Assembly (NCBI GenBank): GCA_037721555.1
Contig: JBBJOI010000074.1
Location: 1 to 7,535, forward strand
DNA length: 7,535 nucleotides
Direction of reading: 5' to 3'
From: Gaiellasilicea sp037721555
GTDB lineage: Bacteria > Actinomycetota > Thermoleophilia > Gaiellales > Gaiellaceae
Part shown: piece after piece, positions 5,386 to 7,535 of the stretch
How the letters are laid out: every line of letters starts with the position of its first letter
Numbering within the stretch: position 1 is the stretch's first letter
The notes under the pieces: model-generated
The model's input: only the letters and a program-made list of their open reading frames with translations
What the model was told of the DNA's origin: nothing
Databases searched by the model: none
Position numbers and translations under genes: made by a program

Positions 5386-6462
5386 TCAGCCGGGCAGGTG
5401 CGCGGGGCGCCGGACGAGCTCGACGGTCGCGAGCCGCGGGCCGGCGCTGTCGACGAGCTCGAGCTCGATCCGGTCGCCGAGGTCGTGGCGGGCGAGCTCC
5501 TGCTCGTAGGCGGTGGCCGAGCGGATCGCCCGCCCGTCGATGCGCACGATCACGTCGCCGACGACGAGCTCCGCGCGCGCCGCCGGCTGACCGTCGTAGA
5601 CAGCGCTCACGACCACCCCGCGCACCGACGGATCGAGACCGAGCCTCACCGCCGCACCGTCCGACTCGACCGAGCCCACAGCGGCCCCGAACCAGACGCG
5701 CGCCCCTGACCCACGGCGGATGCGCGCGATCACCGGCAGCGCCTCCTGGATCGCGATCGCGAAGCCGACGTTCTCGGCGTCCTGCAGGCGGGCGACGGCG
5801 GTGTTGATCCCCACGAGCCGCCCGGAGAGGTCGACGAGCGGCCCACCTGAGTTCCCTGGGTTGATGGCGGCATCGGTCTGGAGGAGCCCCTGGAGGCGGG
5901 CTCCACCGCCGGGCTCCACGGTCCGGTCGAGGCCGGAGACGATCCCCTGGGTCACGGTCGGCCCGCCCAGCCCGAGCGGAAACCCGATCGCGACGACCCC
6001 GTCGCCCAGCCGCAGTGCGTCCGAGTCGCCCACGCGGATGGGTACGAGGTCGTCGGCGTCGACGCGGATGACGGCGAGGTCGCGCTCGGGCGCGACACCG
6101 ATCACCTCCCCTGGCAGAACTCGGGATCGATGCGCCTCGGTGAAGGCGACGCGTACGCGCGTCGTTCCCTCGACGACGTGGTTGTTCGTCAGGATGATCC
6201 CGCGCCGGTCGAGGACGACGCCGGAGCCCTCGCCGCTGCCGCCGCCGAAGCTCGTCGTCCGGACGTTGACCACCGACGGCAGCACGAGCTCGACGGTGTC
6301 GGCGAGCGAGGGCGGCTGGCCCGGCGCCTCCGCCGTCGACCCGGCTTGGGTCACCGTTACCGTCGCGGTCGACGCCGGCGGTGGCGTTTGGGTCTCGTCC
6401 TCGCCGCCGAGCGAACACCCGGCGGCGAGCAGCGTGAGCGTGAGGGCCGCGGCCCGTCTCAC
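5386..6462 (-). CDS. Lipoprotein HtrA/DegP-type serine protease with C-terminal PDZ domain
   Basis: This is a trypsin-fold protease expected to degrade or sense misfolded proteins outside the cytoplasmic membrane. The 358-aa product starts with a lipoprotein signal (RRAAALTLTLLAAGC, lipidated Cys16). A Thr/Pro/Gln-rich linker (about 21-52) follows, then the protease domain (about 53-250). The full catalytic triad is visible: His95 in LTNNHVVEG, Asp128 in ERDLAVIRV and Ser205 in NPGNSGGPLVD. A PDZ domain (about 256-352) contains VVVSAVYDGQPAARAELVVGDVIVRIDG and would bind substrate C-termini. The length fits single-PDZ HtrA proteins. Most actinobacterial relatives are membrane-anchored by a helix, so lipid anchoring is a variation. 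GTG 6462 shares GTGA with the stop of the VWA gene, with no separate Shine-Dalgarno, which indicates coupled translation. Substrates and any link to the VWA protein are unknown. The protease assignment is firm, the physiological role inferred. Confidence 0.93.
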   Translation of the reverse strand: MRRAAALTLTLLAAGCSLGGEDETQTPPPASTATVTVTQAGSTAEAPGQPPSLADTVELVLPSVVNVRTTSFGGGSGEGSGVVLDRRGIILTNNHVVEGTTRVRVAFTEAHRSRVLPGEVIGVAPERDLAVIRVDADDLVPIRVGDSDALRLGDGVVAIGFPLGLGGPTVTQGIVSGLDRTVEPGGGARLQGLLQTDAAINPGNSGGPLVDLSGRLVGINTAVARLQDAENVGFAIAIQEALPVIARIRRGSGARVWFGAAVGSVESDGAAVRLGLDPSVRGVVVSAVYDGQPAARAELVVGDVIVRIDGRAIRSATAYEQELARHDLGDRIELELVDSAGPRLATVELVRRPAHLPG

Positions 6463-7421
6463 GGCAGCCGGGGGAGCGCGAGCGCGGATGCGAACATCGC
6501 AGCGAGGAGGAACGCGACGCCGGCTCCGACGAAGAAGTGCGTCACCTCCTGCCTGCGCTCCACCTTGCTCACGAGCGAGCCGAGCCGCTCGTACGACTCG
6601 CGCAGCCGGTCGGCGCTCTCGGCTTCGAAGTACTTGCCGCCGGTCGCTTGGGCGATCTGCCGGAGCGTGATCCGGTCGGGTGGCACGGGGATCACCCGCG
6701 TCTCGCCCCAGCGGGTTCGCTCGATCACGCCCTCGGGCGTGCCGAGTGCGACCGTGAAGACGGGAATCCCGAACGACTTCGCCCGCTGGGCTCCCTGGAG
6801 CGGCCCGAGGATGCCCTCGGTCTGGGTCCCGTCGGAGAGGAGGACGATCGTGATCGCCCGCTCGCCCGGCGGCGCCGTCGCTGTCGCCGCGCGACCCACC
6901 TGTACCGCTCGCCCGAGCGCGTCACCGATGGCAGTGCCACGCTGCGGGAACAGGTAGCTGAGCGCTTCCACGGCGATCTCGTGCTCTTCGGACACCGGCG
7001 CGACGAGCTCGGCCTGACCGGAGAAGGCGACGACACCGACCCGGTACCGCTCCGGCAGGTTCAGCACGAACTTCTTGACGACCTGCTGCGCGGCCTCGAG
7101 CCGCGTCGGCTCGACGTCTTGCGCGAACATCGAGCCCGACGTGTCGATCACGAGCACGACGGTCGCGACGGGCTGGTTCACAGTCCTGATCATGCTCGGG
7201 CGGGCGACGCCGACAAGGAGAGCCGTCAGCGCCAGCAGGAAGAGCGCAAGCGGTACGTGGCGGAGCCAGGAGCGCGTGGACTCCACCACGCCGGCGAGGA
7301 CCTCGAGGTTCGTGAACACAACCGCGTAGCGGTTGCGCCGGCGACCGACGTAGACGGACGCGGCCACCACGACGGCGAGTAGGAGCAGCCCGAGCAGAAG
7401 CAGCGGCGAGGCGAACCTCAT
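6459..7421 (-). CDS. BatA-like von Willebrand factor A domain membrane protein
   Basis: This is a membrane-anchored VWA protein of the kind usually encoded beside a MoxR AAA+ ATPase and a DUF58 protein, where they are thought to act as metal-dependent chaperones or assembly factors. The 320-aa product has membrane helices at about residues 5-25, 54-73 and 295-316. The VWA domain (about 86-285) therefore sits between helices 2 and 3, probably outside the cell membrane by the family's usual topology. The MIDAS metal site is complete: DTSGS (93-97), Thr163 in RGTAIGDAL and Asp197 in LLSDGTQTEG. The N-terminal part resembles the BatA N-terminal domain, and the length is typical. ATG 7421 has a Shine-Dalgarno at good spacing. 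The gene is coupled by a 4-base overlap to the HtrA protease. A MoxR or DUF58 gene would be expected upstream, beyond the window. Confidence 0.92.
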   Translation of the reverse strand: MRFASPLLLLGLLLLAVVVAASVYVGRRRNRYAVVFTNLEVLAGVVESTRSWLRHVPLALFLLALTALLVGVARPSMIRTVNQPVATVVLVIDTSGSMFAQDVEPTRLEAAQQVVKKFVLNLPERYRVGVVAFSGQAELVAPVSEEHEIAVEALSYLFPQRGTAIGDALGRAVQVGRAATATAPPGERAITIVLLSDGTQTEGILGPLQGAQRAKSFGIPVFTVALGTPEGVIERTRWGETRVIPVPPDRITLRQIAQATGGKYFEAESADRLRESYERLGSLVSKVERRQEVTHFFVGAGVAFLLAAMFASALALPRLP

Positions 7422-7441
7422 CGGCCACTCCGTCGCCCATT
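7418..7441 (-). CDS. Possible last codons of an upstream gene (partial)
   Basis: One minus-strand frame reads GRRSGR and then TGA at 7420-7418, which would overlap the VWA start as ATGA, the same coupling style used downstream in this operon. A DUF58 or similar partner would be expected here. Only a few reliable codons remain before the doubtful sequence, so this is a suggestion from context. Confidence 0.2.
   Translation of the reverse strand, partial: NGRRSGR
7428..7432 (-). promoter_or_regulatory. Ribosome binding site of the VWA gene
   Basis: CGGAG on the minus strand (7432-7428) lies 6 bases before ATG 7421. This supports that start over an alternative-frame ATG at 7440. Confidence 0.6.
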
Positions 7442-7535
7442 AGGTCCGGGAGGGGGCGTGGGGGGGGGCGGTCGGGGGCCCCCCCCGCGCCCGGGGAATG
7501 GGGGGGGGGGGGGGGGCGGGCGTTGGGCGCCGGGC
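7442..7535. other. Probable degraded adapter followed by poly-G tail at the right end
   Basis: No gene is seen. Bases 7442-7499 can be laid without gaps on the 58-base reverse complement of the Illumina TruSeq universal adapter as I remember it. All four T residues in the stretch (7445, 7459, 7472, 7499) fall on adapter T positions, and many mismatches are changes to G. A run of 17 G (7500-7516) begins exactly where the adapter would end, as expected when two-colour chemistry runs out of template. The alignment is by eye. A real G-rich repeat is the alternative. Confidence 0.6.

Noticed and set aside
5336..6418. Minus-strand open frame of 360 codons overlapping the HtrA gene
   Set aside because: It is a shifted frame of the protease gene, extremely Arg-rich, with no start context. 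The overlapping frame carries the full catalytic triad.
17..7465. An 18-base inverted match between the two window ends (17-34 and 7448-7465), like terminal inverted repeats
   Set aside because: Both copies lie in the suspected adapter sequence. The two Illumina adapters share their first bases, and G substitution makes them look more alike. No transposase is present.

Overview
The window is very GC-rich, almost entirely coding on the minus strand, and looks like chromosomal core sequence from a deep-branching actinobacterium. Class Thermoleophilia or Rubrobacteria would fit. This is an inference from base composition, actinobacterial-style proteins, and a gene order that otherwise recalls Bacillus. 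No plasmid, phage, CRISPR or transposon genes were seen.

Layout, read in the direction of transcription (right to left): a BatA-like von Willebrand A membrane protein (7421-6459); a lipoprotein HtrA-type serine protease with a PDZ domain (6462-5386); a small one-helix membrane protein with pentapeptide repeats (5372-5103); an unusually short glutamyl-tRNA synthetase-like protein (5082-4072); cysteinyl-tRNA synthetase CysS (4085-2814); the 23S rRNA 2'-O-methyltransferase RlmB (2817-2113); and a YacP/Rae1-type NYN ribonuclease (2120-1686). A 157-base AT-richer gap follows, then the sigma factor SigH (1528-863) and, 23 bases on, tRNA-Thr(UGU) (839-767). From the VWA gene to the nuclease, genes overlap by 4 to 14 bases or are separated by 20 bases or fewer, so they probably form one transcript. 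The gap before sigH holds the only credible promoter and a 14-base site that fits the Bacillus SOS (LexA/DinR) box.

The gltX-cysS-rlmB-yacP-sigH order matches the well-known Bacillus block, which continues into rpmG-secE-nusG. Here the continuation is lost after the tRNA. The only plus-strand gene, at 61 to about 733, is the wreck of a sensor histidine kinase with two frameshifts, two amber codons, no H-box and no ATPase domain.

Together the intact genes serve translation (two tRNA synthetases, an rRNA methylase, a ribosome-linked nuclease, a tRNA), envelope maintenance (VWA plus HtrA) and transcriptional control (SigH).

Both ends of the window look technical rather than biological. Bases 1-41 (read leftward) and 7442-7535 (read rightward) resemble degraded Illumina adapter sequence, the right one followed by a poly-G tail. 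Features touching the ends, and the decay of the left-hand gene, should be read with that in mind.
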